Counted from the stretch's first letter, positions 1 through 7,565 are shown. The stretch is DNA of 64,000 nt from Rugamonas rivuli (GCF_009380165.1 NZ_WHUF01000005.1:199248-263247), one strand, 5' to 3'. Notes: generated by a model from the letters alone, not told the origin. Numbers and translations are program-made.

Positions 1-6
1 TACAGT

Positions 7-91
7 GCCCACGTGGCGGAATTGGTAGACGCGCATGGTTCAGGTCCATGTGCCGCAAGGTGTGGGGGTTCGAGTCCCTCCGTGGGCACCA
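7..91 (+). tRNA. tRNA-Leu (CAG), copy 1
   Basis: An 85-nt class II tRNA with a paired acceptor stem (GCCCACG with CGTGGGC), an anticodon stem CATGG/CCATG closing the loop TTCAGGT (anticodon CAG), a short variable arm and an encoded CCA end. Copies 2 and 3 are identical. The promoter of this first copy would lie before the window. Confidence 0.97.
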
Positions 92-102
92 AAAAATTCC
101 GC

Positions 103-145
103 AAAAAAGCCTCCATCGAGCTGAAAAGCAGATGGGGGCTTTTTT
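103..145 (+). terminator. Intrinsic terminator of tRNA-Leu copy 1
   Basis: GCCTCCATC pairs with GATGGGGGC around a 13-nt loop (one wobble pair), with six A before and six T after the stem. It works as a terminator in both directions and recurs after each tRNA copy. Confidence 0.85.
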
Positions 146-181
146 CATTGTGCGCCGCCTTCATCATTTTGCAGACAGCCC

Positions 182-210
182 TTGACGGCGCCTCCGCCAT
201 GCGGCATGAT
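182..210 (+). promoter_or_regulatory. Sigma70 promoter of tRNA-Leu copy 2
   Basis: TTGACG (182-187), a 17-bp spacer and CATGAT (205-210), followed by a GC-rich discriminator, about 44 bp before the mature tRNA. The same spacing recurs before copy 3. The GC-rich discriminator is what is expected of a stringently controlled stable-RNA promoter (inference). Confidence 0.65.
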
Positions 211-253
211 GCTGCCTCTATTGCAGAACACGCAGCAGAAAAGCAGTAACAGT

Positions 254-338
254 GCCCACGTGGCGGAATTGGTAGACGCGCATGGTTCAGGTCCATGTGC
301 CGCAAGGTGTGGGGGTTCGAGTCCCTCCGTGGGCACCA
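254..338 (+). tRNA. tRNA-Leu (CAG), copy 2
   Basis: Identical to copy 1 over 85 nt including the CCA end, with its own promoter at 182-210 and terminator at 350-392. It is therefore an independent transcription unit and not part of a polycistronic tRNA operon. Confidence 0.97.
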
Positions 339-349
339 AAAAATTCCGC

Positions 350-392
350 AAAAAAGCCTCCATCGAGCTGAAAAGCAGATGGAGGCTTTTTT
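350..392 (+). terminator. Intrinsic terminator of tRNA-Leu copy 2
   Basis: GCCTCCATC pairs with GATGGAGGC perfectly here (the copy 1 version has a G-T wobble), flanked by A6 and T6. Confidence 0.85.
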
Positions 393-448
393 CATTGCGC
401 CTGCCCCGCACACGGAAGAAATTATTTCATAAAAGCACGAAATCTCTA

Positions 449-477
449 TTGACGACGCCCGGGGCGTCCTTTAAGAT
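449..477 (+). promoter_or_regulatory. Sigma70 promoter of tRNA-Leu copy 3
   Basis: TTGACG (449-454), a 17-bp spacer and TAAGAT (472-477), followed by a GC-rich discriminator, again about 44 bp before the tRNA. Confidence 0.7.
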
Positions 478-521
478 TCGGGCCTCTGTTGCAGAACACG
501 CAGCAGAAAAGCAGTAACAGT

Positions 522-606
522 GCCCACGTGGCGGAATTGGTAGACGCGCATGGTTCAGGTCCATGTGCCGCAAGGTGTGGGGGTTCGAGTCCCTCCGTGG
601 GCACCA
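522..606 (+). tRNA. tRNA-Leu (CAG), copy 3
   Basis: Third identical copy, with encoded CCA. It is followed by terminator 618-660, which it shares with the convergent gene ending at 663. Confidence 0.97.
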
Positions 607-617
607 TAGAATTCCGC

Positions 618-660
618 AAAAAAGCCTCCATCGAGCTGAAAAGCAGATGGGGGCTTTTTT
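618..660 (+). terminator. Bidirectional terminator, tRNA-Leu copy 3
   Basis: Same stem as copy 1, flanked by A6 and T6. The oxidoreductase gene on the minus strand stops 3 bp away, so the hairpin probably ends transcription from both sides. Confidence 0.85.
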
Positions 661-662
661 CA

Positions 663-1511
663 TTACAGCGCCGCTTTGACGGCGTCCGCCAGCGAGATGG
701 TCGGACGGCCGATCAGCTTGCCCAGCGTGCCGCTGTTGTCATCCAGCGCGCCCCTGGCTGCGTGCGCATCCGAATCGGCGATCAGCTCGGCCAGCGGCAC
801 CGGCAAGCCGATCTCCACCAGCATGTCGCGGTACTCCTGCTGCGGCAGGTTGTGGAACGGAAGCGCCTTGCCCGACTGGCGCGACACTTCCGCCGCCAGC
901 TCGCCCAGCGTGAACGCGCGGTCGCCCGCCAGCTCATACACCTGCTCGACCGGCCCGGCGCTGGTCAGCACCGCCGCCGCCGCATCCGCGTAATCGGCAC
1001 GGGCCGCCGCCGCGATCCGCCCCTCCCCTGCGCCGCCGGCCAGCGCGCCGTGCGCCAGCGCCCCGCCCAGGCTGCCCGTGTAGTTTTCCACATACCAGCC
1101 GTTGCGCAGCAAGGTGTACGGCAGGCCGGAGGCGCGCACAGCCGCCTCGGTGTCGCGATGCTCGGCCGCCAGCGCCAGCGGCGAGGTATCGGCATGCAGC
1201 ACGCTGGTGTAGGCCAGCAGGCCGGCCTTGGCGCGCACGGCGGCGTCGACCACGTTGCGGTGCTGCGCGCCGCGCTGGCCCAGTTCGTTCGACGAAATCA
1301 GCAGCACCTTGCTGGCGCCCTGGAAGGCGGCGTCCAGCGAGGCGGGATCGGCATAGTCGGCGCGGCGCACCTGCACGCCTTGCGCGGCCAGGTCGGCGGC
1401 CTTGGCGACGTCGCGCACGGCGGCGACGATCTGTGCGGCGGGAACGGTTTTCAGCAGGCGGGCGATCACCAGGCGGCCCAGTTGGCCGGTTGCACCAGTC
1501 ACGATAATCAT
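663..1511 (-). CDS. NAD(P)-binding SDR oxidoreductase, QorB/NmrA-like
   Basis: 282 aa. An atypical short-chain dehydrogenase starting with the dinucleotide-binding motif TGATGQLG right after the initiator Met (MIIVTGATG), as in E. coli QorB (YtfG) and other NmrA-like NAD(P)H:quinone reductases. The ATG at 1511 is chosen because it places the Rossmann motif at the N-terminus. The gene is divergent from an HxlR-type regulator, the same arrangement as qorB-qorR, which supports a role in quinone or electrophile detoxification. The active-site Tyr of classical SDRs is not expected in this subgroup. Substrate is unknown. Confidence 0.88.
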   Translation of the reverse strand: MIIVTGATGQLGRLVIARLLKTVPAAQIVAAVRDVAKAADLAAQGVQVRRADYADPASLDAAFQGASKVLLISSNELGQRGAQHRNVVDAAVRAKAGLLAYTSVLHADTSPLALAAEHRDTEAAVRASGLPYTLLRNGWYVENYTGSLGGALAHGALAGGAGEGRIAAAARADYADAAAAVLTSAGPVEQVYELAGDRAFTLGELAAEVSRQSGKALPFHNLPQQEYRDMLVEIGLPVPLAELIADSDAHAARGALDDNSGTLGKLIGRPTISLADAVKAAL

Positions 1512-1577
1512 TAGTCTTCCTTTGAGTAAGCTGCCACGGGGAGGTTTCCGCGCGGTCGAGGCTATAATAAGAGCTAT

Positions 1578-1614
1578 ACTTACTAATTGTAAGTACGTAC
1601 AATTTGGTAAGTAC
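1578..1614. promoter_or_regulatory. Operator for the HxlR/QorR-type regulator
   Basis: Three GTAAGT half-sites lie between the divergent genes. ACTTAC (1578-1583) and GTAAGT (1589-1594) form an inverted repeat with a 5-bp gap, nested in a near-palindrome AATTGTA-N6-TACAATT (1585-1604), and a further GTAAGTAC follows at 1607-1614. HxlR proteins are dimeric winged-helix factors that normally control the adjacent divergent gene, so autoregulation and control of the SDR gene are likely. Confidence 0.7.
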
Positions 1615-1637
1615 CCAAACAACCCGAGGAAGCCCCC

Positions 1638-2057
1638 ATGAACCAAGCCAAATCCAGCCGTTCCCTGCGCAAGGTGCTGATCGAAAACCAGGGCCATCCC
1701 GCCCCCCATGTGCTGGCCGCCGAATGCCCGTCGCGCATCGTGCTGGGCCACATCACCAGCCGCTGGGGCGTGCTGGTGCTGGTGGTGCTGCTGGACGGCA
1801 CCCACCGCTTCAGCCAGCTGCGCCGCGAGATCGGCGGCGTCAGCGAAAAAATGCTGGCGCAGACGCTGGACGCGCTGGCCGGCGACGGCCTGGTGCTGCG
1901 CGTGGCGCAACAGGTGGTGCCGCCGCACGTGGAGTACAGCCTGACGCCGCTGGGCCGCCAGGCGGCCGAGCGGCTGGAGGTGCTGGTCGACTGGATCGAA
2001 GACAATTTCCCGCTGATCCGCCAGGCCCAGGAAGCTGCCGCACGGCAAGCTGCATAA
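1638..2057 (+). CDS. HxlR-family winged-helix transcriptional regulator
   Basis: 139 aa with the MarR-like HxlR fold: an ECPSR segment, then LGHITSRWGVLVL, the recognition region SQLRREIGGVSEKMLAQTL and the wing HVEYSLTPLG. The Cys in ECPSR sits where QorR and HypR carry their redox-sensing thiol. ATG 1638 follows a GAGGA ribosome site at 1626-1630. The divergent SDR gene and the operator at 1578-1614 suggest it represses that gene until quinones or disulfide stress modify the Cys (inference from the family). Confidence 0.9.
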   Translation: MNQAKSSRSLRKVLIENQGHPAPHVLAAECPSRIVLGHITSRWGVLVLVVLLDGTHRFSQLRREIGGVSEKMLAQTLDALAGDGLVLRVAQQVVPPHVEYSLTPLGRQAAERLEVLVDWIEDNFPLIRQAQEAAARQAA

Positions 2058-2126
2058 AGGCTTGACCCGGCCCGTCCATCCTGTGACACTGGCTCCCATC
2101 GCCTACTGCGGAGCGGACCACCAGCC

Positions 2127-4316
2127 ATGATGCAGCCGTCACCATCCGATCAGCCAGGCATCGTCCTGCTCGCTACCAACACGACCTACGATCTCGCCAC
2201 GCTGAGGATCATGCTGGCGCCCCACGGCCTGCAGGTCGAGCAGGTGCGGCGCGGCGACGAAGCCCTGGCGCTGGTGGCCGGCGGCCGTGTCGTCATGGCG
2301 CTGCTGGACGTGACGCTGGCCGGCAGCGCCCGGCTGGAGCTGTGCCAGCGCATCCACGCCGGCGGCGCGCGGCCGGTGTTCCTGCTGTCCGGTGCCCCCA
2401 CCGCCGACGAGCACGAGCGCGCCTTCGAGGCCGGCGCCTGCGCCTACCTGCCGCTGTCCTTCCCCAGCGAAGACGTCGCGGAAAAAATCCTGCTGCAACT
2501 GAAGCGGATCGCGCCGGCGCCGGTGTCCGACCTGCCGACCATGGCGACGCTGGAAGTCAATTACCACCACATGCTGTCCGGCTCGCCGGACGCCATCCTG
2601 CTGATGCAGCGCGGCAGCAACCGCGTGCTGGACGTCAACCGCCGCACCCGCACCCTGTTCGGCATGACCGAGACCGAGCTGATACAGACCGACCTGCCCG
2701 CGCTGTGCCCGCCGCTGCAGCCGGACGGGCGGCCGTCGGCCGCGGTGTTCGCCGCCTACATCGAGCAGGTGATGGCGGGCGATGTCCAGGTGTTCGAGCT
2801 GGCGGTGCTGCACAGCTCCGGCCGCCAGGTGGCGTGCGAGCTGCGCATGGTGCCGCTGACCACGCCCGAGCACCGGCTGATGCACGTGCGCATCGTCGAC
2901 GTCAGCAGCCGCAAGCTGGCCGAGCAACTGCGCGACGGCAAGAACCAGGTGCTGGAAATGATCGCCCGCGGCGCTCCGCTGAACGAGACGCTGGAGCGCC
3001 TGACCCTGCTGATCGAATCGCAGGCGCCGCCGGTGCTGTGCACGGTGATGCTGGTGGCGCCGGACGGCGTCACGCTGCTGTCGGCGGCCGGCCCCAGCCT
3101 GCCGGCCGAGTACCTGGCGACCATCCACGGCATGTCGGCCGGGCCGGTGGGCGGCTCCTGCGGCACCGCCATCCACCGCCGCGAAACCGTGGTGGTCAGC
3201 GACATCCTCAACGATCCGCTGTGGGCGCCCTACCGCGACATCGCGCTGCGCTACGGGCTGCGCGCCTGCTGGGCCATGCCCATCCTGCTCGACCAGGGCA
3301 CGGTGCTGGGCAGCTTCGCCATGTACTACCGCGAGCCGCGCAGCCCGACCGAGGACGACCGCCGCCTGATCAAGGCCGCCACCCACCTGGCCGGCATCGC
3401 CATCGCCAGCACCCGCCGCGAGGCCGAGCTGGTGCGCCATCGCGAACACCTGGAGGAGCTGGTGCACGCCCGCACCGCCGAGCTGCAGCACGCCAAGGAG
3501 GAGGCCGAGCACGCCAACGAGGAACTGACCACGGTGCTGGACAACCTCGGCCAGACGCAGGAGGAGCTGGTGCGGCGCGACAAGCTGGCGGCGCTGGGCG
3601 CGCTGGTGGCCGGCGTGGCCCACGAATTGAACACGCCGATCGGCAACTGCCTGACCATGGCCGGCAGCATGGCCGAGCGCACCGCCGGGCTCAAGCGCGA
3701 CATGGAGGGCGGACTGCGGCGCTCGGTGTTGGAAAGCTATCTGCAACAGGCGGCCGACGCCGACCAGGTGGTGCTGCGCAACCTGAACCGCGCCGCCGCG
3801 CTGGTGGCCAGCTTCCGCCGCATCGCGGTCGACAGCGCCAGCTCGCCGCGCAGCCGCTTCGTGCTGGGAGACCTGGTGGCGCAGCAGCTGCAGGCCACCC
3901 AGGCCGCCGTCCAGCAGCGCGGGCTGGAACTGGTCGAGGAGATCGAGCACTGGATAGAACTCGACAGCTATCCCGGCCCGCTGGCGCAGGCGCTGGACAA
4001 CCTGATCGACAACTGCATCGTGCACGGTTTCGACGGCCGCGACGGCGGCAGCATCATGATACGGGCCCAGGACGCCGGCAACGGCGAGATCGTCGTCACG
4101 GTGGCCGACGACGGCGTCGGCATCCCGGCCGCCAACCTGGCCCGCATCTACGATCCCTTCTTCACCACGCGGCTCGGCGCCGGCGGCTCCGGCCTGGGTT
4201 TGTATATCACGCACAACATCGTCACCGGCGTGCTGGGCGGGCGCATCGAGGCCGTCAGCACGCCGGGACTGGGCAGCAGCTTCACCATGCGCCTGCCCCG
4301 CGTGGCGCCGCTGTAG
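2127..4316 (+). CDS. Multi-domain sensor histidine kinase with degenerate receiver
   Basis: 729 aa. Order: receiver-like domain (about 10-125), PAS (140-265), GAF (275-430), a coiled coil (430-480), HisKA with H499 in AHELNTP, and HATPase_c (600-725) with N, DDGVGIP and GSGLGL boxes. No membrane segment is evident, so it is probably cytosolic. The receiver keeps D61 in LLDV but lacks the acidic pair after strand 1 (LLATNTTY) and the conserved Lys (LSF where KPF is usual), so it is unlikely to be phosphorylated normally. No response regulator is adjacent. A diguanylate cyclase follows after 99 bp. Confidence 0.88.
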   Translation: MMQPSPSDQPGIVLLATNTTYDLATLRIMLAPHGLQVEQVRRGDEALALVAGGRVVMALLDVTLAGSARLELCQRIHAGGARPVFLLSGAPTADEHERAFEAGACAYLPLSFPSEDVAEKILLQLKRIAPAPVSDLPTMATLEVNYHHMLSGSPDAILLMQRGSNRVLDVNRRTRTLFGMTETELIQTDLPALCPPLQPDGRPSAAVFAAYIEQVMAGDVQVFELAVLHSSGRQVACELRMVPLTTPEHRLMHVRIVDVSSRKLAEQLRDGKNQVLEMIARGAPLNETLERLTLLIESQAPPVLCTVMLVAPDGVTLLSAAGPSLPAEYLATIHGMSAGPVGGSCGTAIHRRETVVVSDILNDPLWAPYRDIALRYGLRACWAMPILLDQGTVLGSFAMYYREPRSPTEDDRRLIKAATHLAGIAIASTRREAELVRHREHLEELVHARTAELQHAKEEAEHANEELTTVLDNLGQTQEELVRRDKLAALGALVAGVAHELNTPIGNCLTMAGSMAERTAGLKRDMEGGLRRSVLESYLQQAADADQVVLRNLNRAAALVASFRRIAVDSASSPRSRFVLGDLVAQQLQATQAAVQQRGLELVEEIEHWIELDSYPGPLAQALDNLIDNCIVHGFDGRDGGSIMIRAQDAGNGEIVVTVADDGVGIPAANLARIYDPFFTTRLGAGGSGLGLYITHNIVTGVLGGRIEAVSTPGLGSSFTMRLPRVAPL

Positions 4317-4330
4317 GCGGGCTCAACTAT

Positions 4331-4362
4331 TTTCCTGCGCGCAAATATTGCAGCCGTATAAT
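4331..4362 (+). promoter_or_regulatory. Possible promoter of the diguanylate cyclase gene
   Basis: A consensus TATAAT at 4357-4362 lies 54 bp before the GTG start. The -35 region is poor (TTTCCT at 4331, 20-bp spacing), so an activator or an alternative -35 would be needed. Confidence 0.35.
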
Positions 4363-4415
4363 AGGTTGTATCAGACCGGCAATCAGCCGGCCCCTAGCCG
4401 AAAGAGACTAGTCCC

Positions 4416-5573
4416 GTGCGTCCAAAACCCGCCCATCCCGCGCAGTCGGACATGGCCAGCCTGCGTTGCGAATTCAGCGACCCTGCGGCCGAGCAAGCCT
4501 TTTTGCGCCACCACCTGGCCACGACGCAGGCGCAGCTGCGGGTGACGTTCGTCTTCTGTTCGCTGTTCTACCTGAGTTTTGCCGTCACCGACGTGATCTG
4601 GCTGGGCTACAGCCTGCACACGGCGGTGCTGGCCGGCGCGCGCCTGCTGGTGGCCGCCTCCGCCCTGGGCAGCCTGGTGCTGCTGCGGCGCCGGCCCGCA
4701 TCCATCGCCGTCACGCGGGTGGTGGCCAGCGTGGTCGAGGTGGCGGGCGCAGCCGGCTTCCTGCTGATCGCGGCGCTGCGGCCGGGCGAGTTTTCGCTGC
4801 ATGCGATTTCGATGTCCATCGTCGTCATCGTCATCTACATCTACATTCCGAACCGGCTGCTGTACGCGGCGGCCATCGCGGCGCCGGCCACGCTGGGCTT
4901 CCTGCTGCTGGCCGACCGGCTGGGCCATCTGCGCAGCGTCGAACTGGCCACCATGGCCGCGCTGCTGGCGCTGACCAATCTGTTCGGCTATGTGGCCGCG
5001 CGCCGCTACCAGCTACTGCTGCGCAACGAATACAGCGCGCAGACAGTGCTCAAGAACCTGTCCGTGCGCGACCCGCTGACCGGCTGCTACAACCGCCGCC
5101 ACCTGCACGAACAGTTGCTGGAGACGGAAATCTCGCGCGCCCAGCGCTACCGGCTGAGCCTGACCGTCATCATGAGCGACCTCGACCACTTCAAGGCGGT
5201 CAACGACAACTACGGCCACAACGGCGGCGACGCCGTGCTGCAACGCTTCGCCGCGCTGCTGCAATCGATGACCCGCGACAGCGTCGACAGCGTGGTGCGC
5301 TACGGCGGCGAAGAGTTCCTGCTGATCCTGCCGGAGACCGACCTGGCCGGCGGCGCCCTGCTGGCCGAACGCCTGCGGCACGCGCTGGCCGCCACGCCGG
5401 TCGAGCACGAAGGCCAGCAGATCGCCGTCACCGCCAGCTTCGGCGTGGCCAGCGTGGACTTCGCCAGCTCCACGCACGCCGCCCATATCAACATGATCGC
5501 CTCCGCCGACGATTTGCTGTACGCTGCCAAGAATGGCGGCCGCAACCGCGTCTGCACCCAACAACTGGTTTGA
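4416..5573 (+). CDS. Membrane-bound diguanylate cyclase (GGDEF)
   Basis: 385 aa. About six hydrophobic segments in the first 200 residues (for example SIVVIVIYIYI), then a GGDEF domain starting at DPLTGCYNRR with the active signature GGEEF at 297-301. It makes c-di-GMP from two GTP at the inner membrane. The allosteric RxxD site that normally lies just before the signature reads DSVD, so product inhibition is probably absent. The GTG start at 4416 is preferred because AAAGAGA at 4401-4407 is well spaced; an ATG at 4452 is the alternative. The small secreted protein gene follows 3 bp after the stop. Confidence 0.92.
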   Translation: MRPKPAHPAQSDMASLRCEFSDPAAEQAFLRHHLATTQAQLRVTFVFCSLFYLSFAVTDVIWLGYSLHTAVLAGARLLVAASALGSLVLLRRRPASIAVTRVVASVVEVAGAAGFLLIAALRPGEFSLHAISMSIVVIVIYIYIPNRLLYAAAIAAPATLGFLLLADRLGHLRSVELATMAALLALTNLFGYVAARRYQLLLRNEYSAQTVLKNLSVRDPLTGCYNRRHLHEQLLETEISRAQRYRLSLTVIMSDLDHFKAVNDNYGHNGGDAVLQRFAALLQSMTRDSVDSVVRYGGEEFLLILPETDLAGGALLAERLRHALAATPVEHEGQQIAVTASFGVASVDFASSTHAAHINMIASADDLLYAAKNGGRNRVCTQQLV

Positions 5574-5576
5574 ACC

Positions 5577-5786
5577 ATGAACACACTCCAACGATACGCC
5601 GCCGTGGCCGCCCTGCTGGCGCTCTGCAGCGCCAGCCTGAACGCCGGGCCGGCGCCGTGGTACAAGTGGCGCAGCAAGATCGACAACGGCATCGCCTGCT
5701 CGCAGACGCCGCTGGGACCGGGCTGGGAAAAGGACTCCGGCCCCTATAAAGATAGCCGTTGCGAAAAGTTAGTTCTTGTTAAATAA
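5577..5786 (+). CDS. Small secreted protein of unknown function
   Basis: 69 aa. A signal peptide (MNTLQRYAAVAALLALCSA, then SLNAG) precedes a mature domain of about 45 residues with two Cys (IACSQ and SRCEK) that could form one disulfide in the periplasm. It starts 3 bp after the diguanylate cyclase stop and is probably co-transcribed with it. No recognised domain. Small proteins like this occur beside signalling genes in related bacteria, but that is a recollection and not a tested match. Confidence 0.65.
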   Translation: MNTLQRYAAVAALLALCSASLNAGPAPWYKWRSKIDNGIACSQTPLGPGWEKDSGPYKDSRCEKLVLVK

Positions 5787-5851
5787 TGGGGCCACAACAA
5801 CAGGGGGAACCCCGGAGTACGAGCTACATCCCATCATCTTGAGGAGACTGT

Positions 5852-6415
5852 ATGTTTACGAATCCCGAACAATTTGCCAACGCCACCAAAGCACTGTTTG
5901 AATTTCAGCTCGAAACCTTCAACACCCTGACCAGCAAAGCCGTACAAGGCGTCGAACAAGTCGTCGCCCTGAACATGGCCACCGCCAAGACCCAACTGGA
6001 AGACGGCCTCGCCGCCGGCAAGGAAATCAGCCAGACCACCGATCCCAAGGCCGCCATGTCGCTGGCCGCCGCCAAGGTACAGCCCGGCATGGCCGGCGCC
6101 GCCGCGTACAACCAGCAACTGGGCGGCATCATCGCCGAGATCCGTGAAGAATTCACCCGCGCCGCCGACGCCCACATGACCGAAGCCAAGAGCACGCTGA
6201 GCGCGCTGATCTACGACGTCACGAAGAATGTGCGTCCCGGTTCGGAGAATGCCGTGGAGATCGTCAAGACCGCGATCGACAACGCCTTCAGCGGCTACGA
6301 GCAAGTGACCAAGGCCACCAAGCAGGCGGTGGAAGCGGTCGAAGCGCAGATCGCCAAAGCCAGCGCGCTGGTCGATCAGAACACCGTCAAGCCAGCCAAA
6401 GCCGCGAAGAAATAA
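5852..6415 (+). CDS. phaP: Phasin family protein (PhaP-like)
   Basis: 187 aa, almost entirely amphipathic helix, starting MFTNPEQFANATKALFEFQL, with the phasin pattern of an N-terminal helix followed by an Ala/Lys-rich tail (KPAKAAKK). Phasins coat polyhydroxyalkanoate granules and control their size. The ribosome site GAGGAGA lies at a good distance before ATG 5852. A strong terminator follows at 6436-6462, so it is a single-gene unit. Several phasin paralogues are usual in this family; whether this is the main one cannot be told. Confidence 0.92.
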   Translation: MFTNPEQFANATKALFEFQLETFNTLTSKAVQGVEQVVALNMATAKTQLEDGLAAGKEISQTTDPKAAMSLAAAKVQPGMAGAAAYNQQLGGIIAEIREEFTRAADAHMTEAKSTLSALIYDVTKNVRPGSENAVEIVKTAIDNAFSGYEQVTKATKQAVEAVEAQIAKASALVDQNTVKPAKAAKK

Positions 6416-6435
6416 GCCCGTCAATCCCCCACACC

Positions 6436-6462
6436 AGCCAGGCCTGCGCGCCTGGCTTTTTT
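6436..6462 (+). terminator. Intrinsic terminator of the phasin gene
   Basis: AGCCAGGC (6436-6443) pairs with GCCTGGCT (6450-6457) around a 6-nt loop, followed by a run of T to 6462. Confidence 0.9.
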
Positions 6463-6513
6463 ATTGCCTCAATCAAGGGACACGTGGGGTGGTTGCCGTT
6501 TTTTGGGGTTTTA

Positions 6514-6719
6514 CTAAAACGCGCTAACCACTACTACCTCATGATAACCATCGATATTTCGTCCGAGTCCGCACTAATCTGGAACTAACTGCTGCTAATC
6601 GGTTCTAACGAATATAGGCTCCAAAATTTTAGTATCGGTTAGCGATCGGTACGGCAATTTTAGTAAGCCTTAGCGCGCTGTAGTACGCCTTAGCGGTGGT
6701 TAGCAGCGGTTAGTAAAAA
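6514..6719. repeat. Inverted array of TTAG decamers in 10-bp phase
   Basis: In the right arm TTAG or a one-base variant starts at 6629, 6639, 6649, 6660, 6670, 6680, 6690, 6700 and 6710: steps of 10, with one of 11. The left arm holds the complement CTAA or a variant at 6514, 6524, 6534, 6544, 6574, 6585, 6595 and 6605. The orientation switches once, near 6615, with no exact tetramer in the wrong orientation in either arm. The ends match as an inverted repeat (GGGGTTTTACTAA at 6505-6517; TTAGTAAAAACCC at 6710-6722). The array ends 20 bp before the next gene's ATG. It could be a binding platform or an origin-like site; the function is unknown. Confidence 0.8.
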
Positions 6720-6739
6720 CCCGATTTTGGGGAACCCCC

Positions 6740-7483
6740 ATGCCTACTCACAGCCTTCAATTCCCGATCCGCGTGCCCGACGATGTGCTGTTAGAGTTGG
6801 GCGAATTCACCGGCTTGTTCTGGTCGGATGTTTTCGGCCTGGAGCCCTTCGTCTGTGAGGCCATCCGCAACTACATCAACCCGCCCCCGCCTCCTCCGCA
6901 GCAGCCGGTGGCGCTGTCCGAAGCAGGCTACCAATGGAAGGAGTTGTTTCTTCCCGAGGGAACAAGGCTGCGCGCCAGCTTCGACCACCAGCAATATTTC
7001 GCCACAGTGGAAGGGGCGGAAATCAAGTACGGCAAGCACGCCATATCACCCTCCTGTTTTGCGAACCTGTATGGCAGCGGCAACCGCAACGCATGGAAAG
7101 CCATCTGGCTGCGCCTTCCGGGTAGTGATGCATGGCTGTTGGCCGATGTCTGCCGGGCAGCGCGGAAAGCGGCCATAGCGCGTTTGCTCGCGGGCGAGGC
7201 CCCGGAAAATAGCCAGCGCCCTCCTGCGACAATCGAACCGGCAAAAGACCAAGTCACGCAGCCATCCAGGCCACGCAAAGCCACTCCAGCGGCGGCCGTC
7301 GGTGAACGCGCCCGCGCTGCTCGGCAGCCCGCAGCACGCCCATCGGGACCGCGCCAACCCAACATCCGCCCACCCAGCGCGCCAGCAGCAAAACCCGGCA
7401 ACGGCACACAGCCCAAGAACGGCTCTGGACGAGGTGCCCGCCGCCGCAAGCGCCGTGCGGCCAAACACATCTCCGAAAGCTAA
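6740..7483 (+). CDS. Putative DNA-binding protein with RAMA-like domain
   Basis: 247 aa. Residues 1-50 (FPIRVPDDVLLELGEF then FVCEAIRNYI) resemble a small helical antitoxin-type module. A Pro run follows (PPPPPPQQP). Residues 65-140 carry the pattern PEGTRLRASF, YFATVEG, EIKYGKHAISPSCFANLYG, NAWKAIW, which is like RAMA/DUF4357 domains found with restriction-modification genes. The last 90 residues are Pro/Arg-rich, probably disordered, and end in a basic patch (GRGARRRKRR). The architecture suggests DNA binding. The phased TTAG array directly upstream is the obvious candidate target. The domain assignment is by eye and unconfirmed. Confidence 0.6.
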   Translation: MPTHSLQFPIRVPDDVLLELGEFTGLFWSDVFGLEPFVCEAIRNYINPPPPPPQQPVALSEAGYQWKELFLPEGTRLRASFDHQQYFATVEGAEIKYGKHAISPSCFANLYGSGNRNAWKAIWLRLPGSDAWLLADVCRAARKAAIARLLAGEAPENSQRPPATIEPAKDQVTQPSRPRKATPAAAVGERARAARQPAARPSGPRQPNIRPPSAPAAKPGNGTQPKNGSGRGARRRKRRAAKHISES

Positions 7484-7525
7484 GCTACCAGTATTTGCTG
7501 GGCGTACGCCATCAAATACGGTACA

Positions 7526-7541
7526 CTGTACATAAACACAG
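7526..7541 (+). promoter_or_regulatory. LexA (SOS) box
   Basis: CTGT (7526-7529), 8 bp, ACAG (7538-7541): a full match to the LexA consensus of gamma- and betaproteobacteria, within TACACTGTACATAAACACAG. It lies 24 bp before the fan1-like start and overlaps a possible -10 (TACACT at 7522-7527). It predicts induction of the following two repair genes by DNA damage. Confidence 0.85.
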
Positions 7542-7565
7542 TTATCGTAACAGCTCGCGCCGGCA

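Larger units (their letters stand above)
214..664 (+). repeat. Tandem tRNA-Leu cassette duplication
   Basis: Two units of about 183 bp (214-396 and 482-664) match almost exactly, from a GCCTCT leader through the tRNA to the terminator and CATT after it. Copy 1 at 7-150 shares the tRNA-to-terminator part. Between units the spacers diverge, yet each spacer keeps its own promoter. Confidence 0.85.

Noticed and set aside
2139-4214. Very long open frame antisense to the sensor kinase
   Set aside because: Shadow frame of a GC-rich gene: translation is His/Gln/Ala/Val-rich without any domain, while the plus strand has complete kinase motifs.
6514-6719. CRISPR array
   Set aside because: Units are about 10 bp with no unique spacers, and orientation inverts in the middle; no cas genes.
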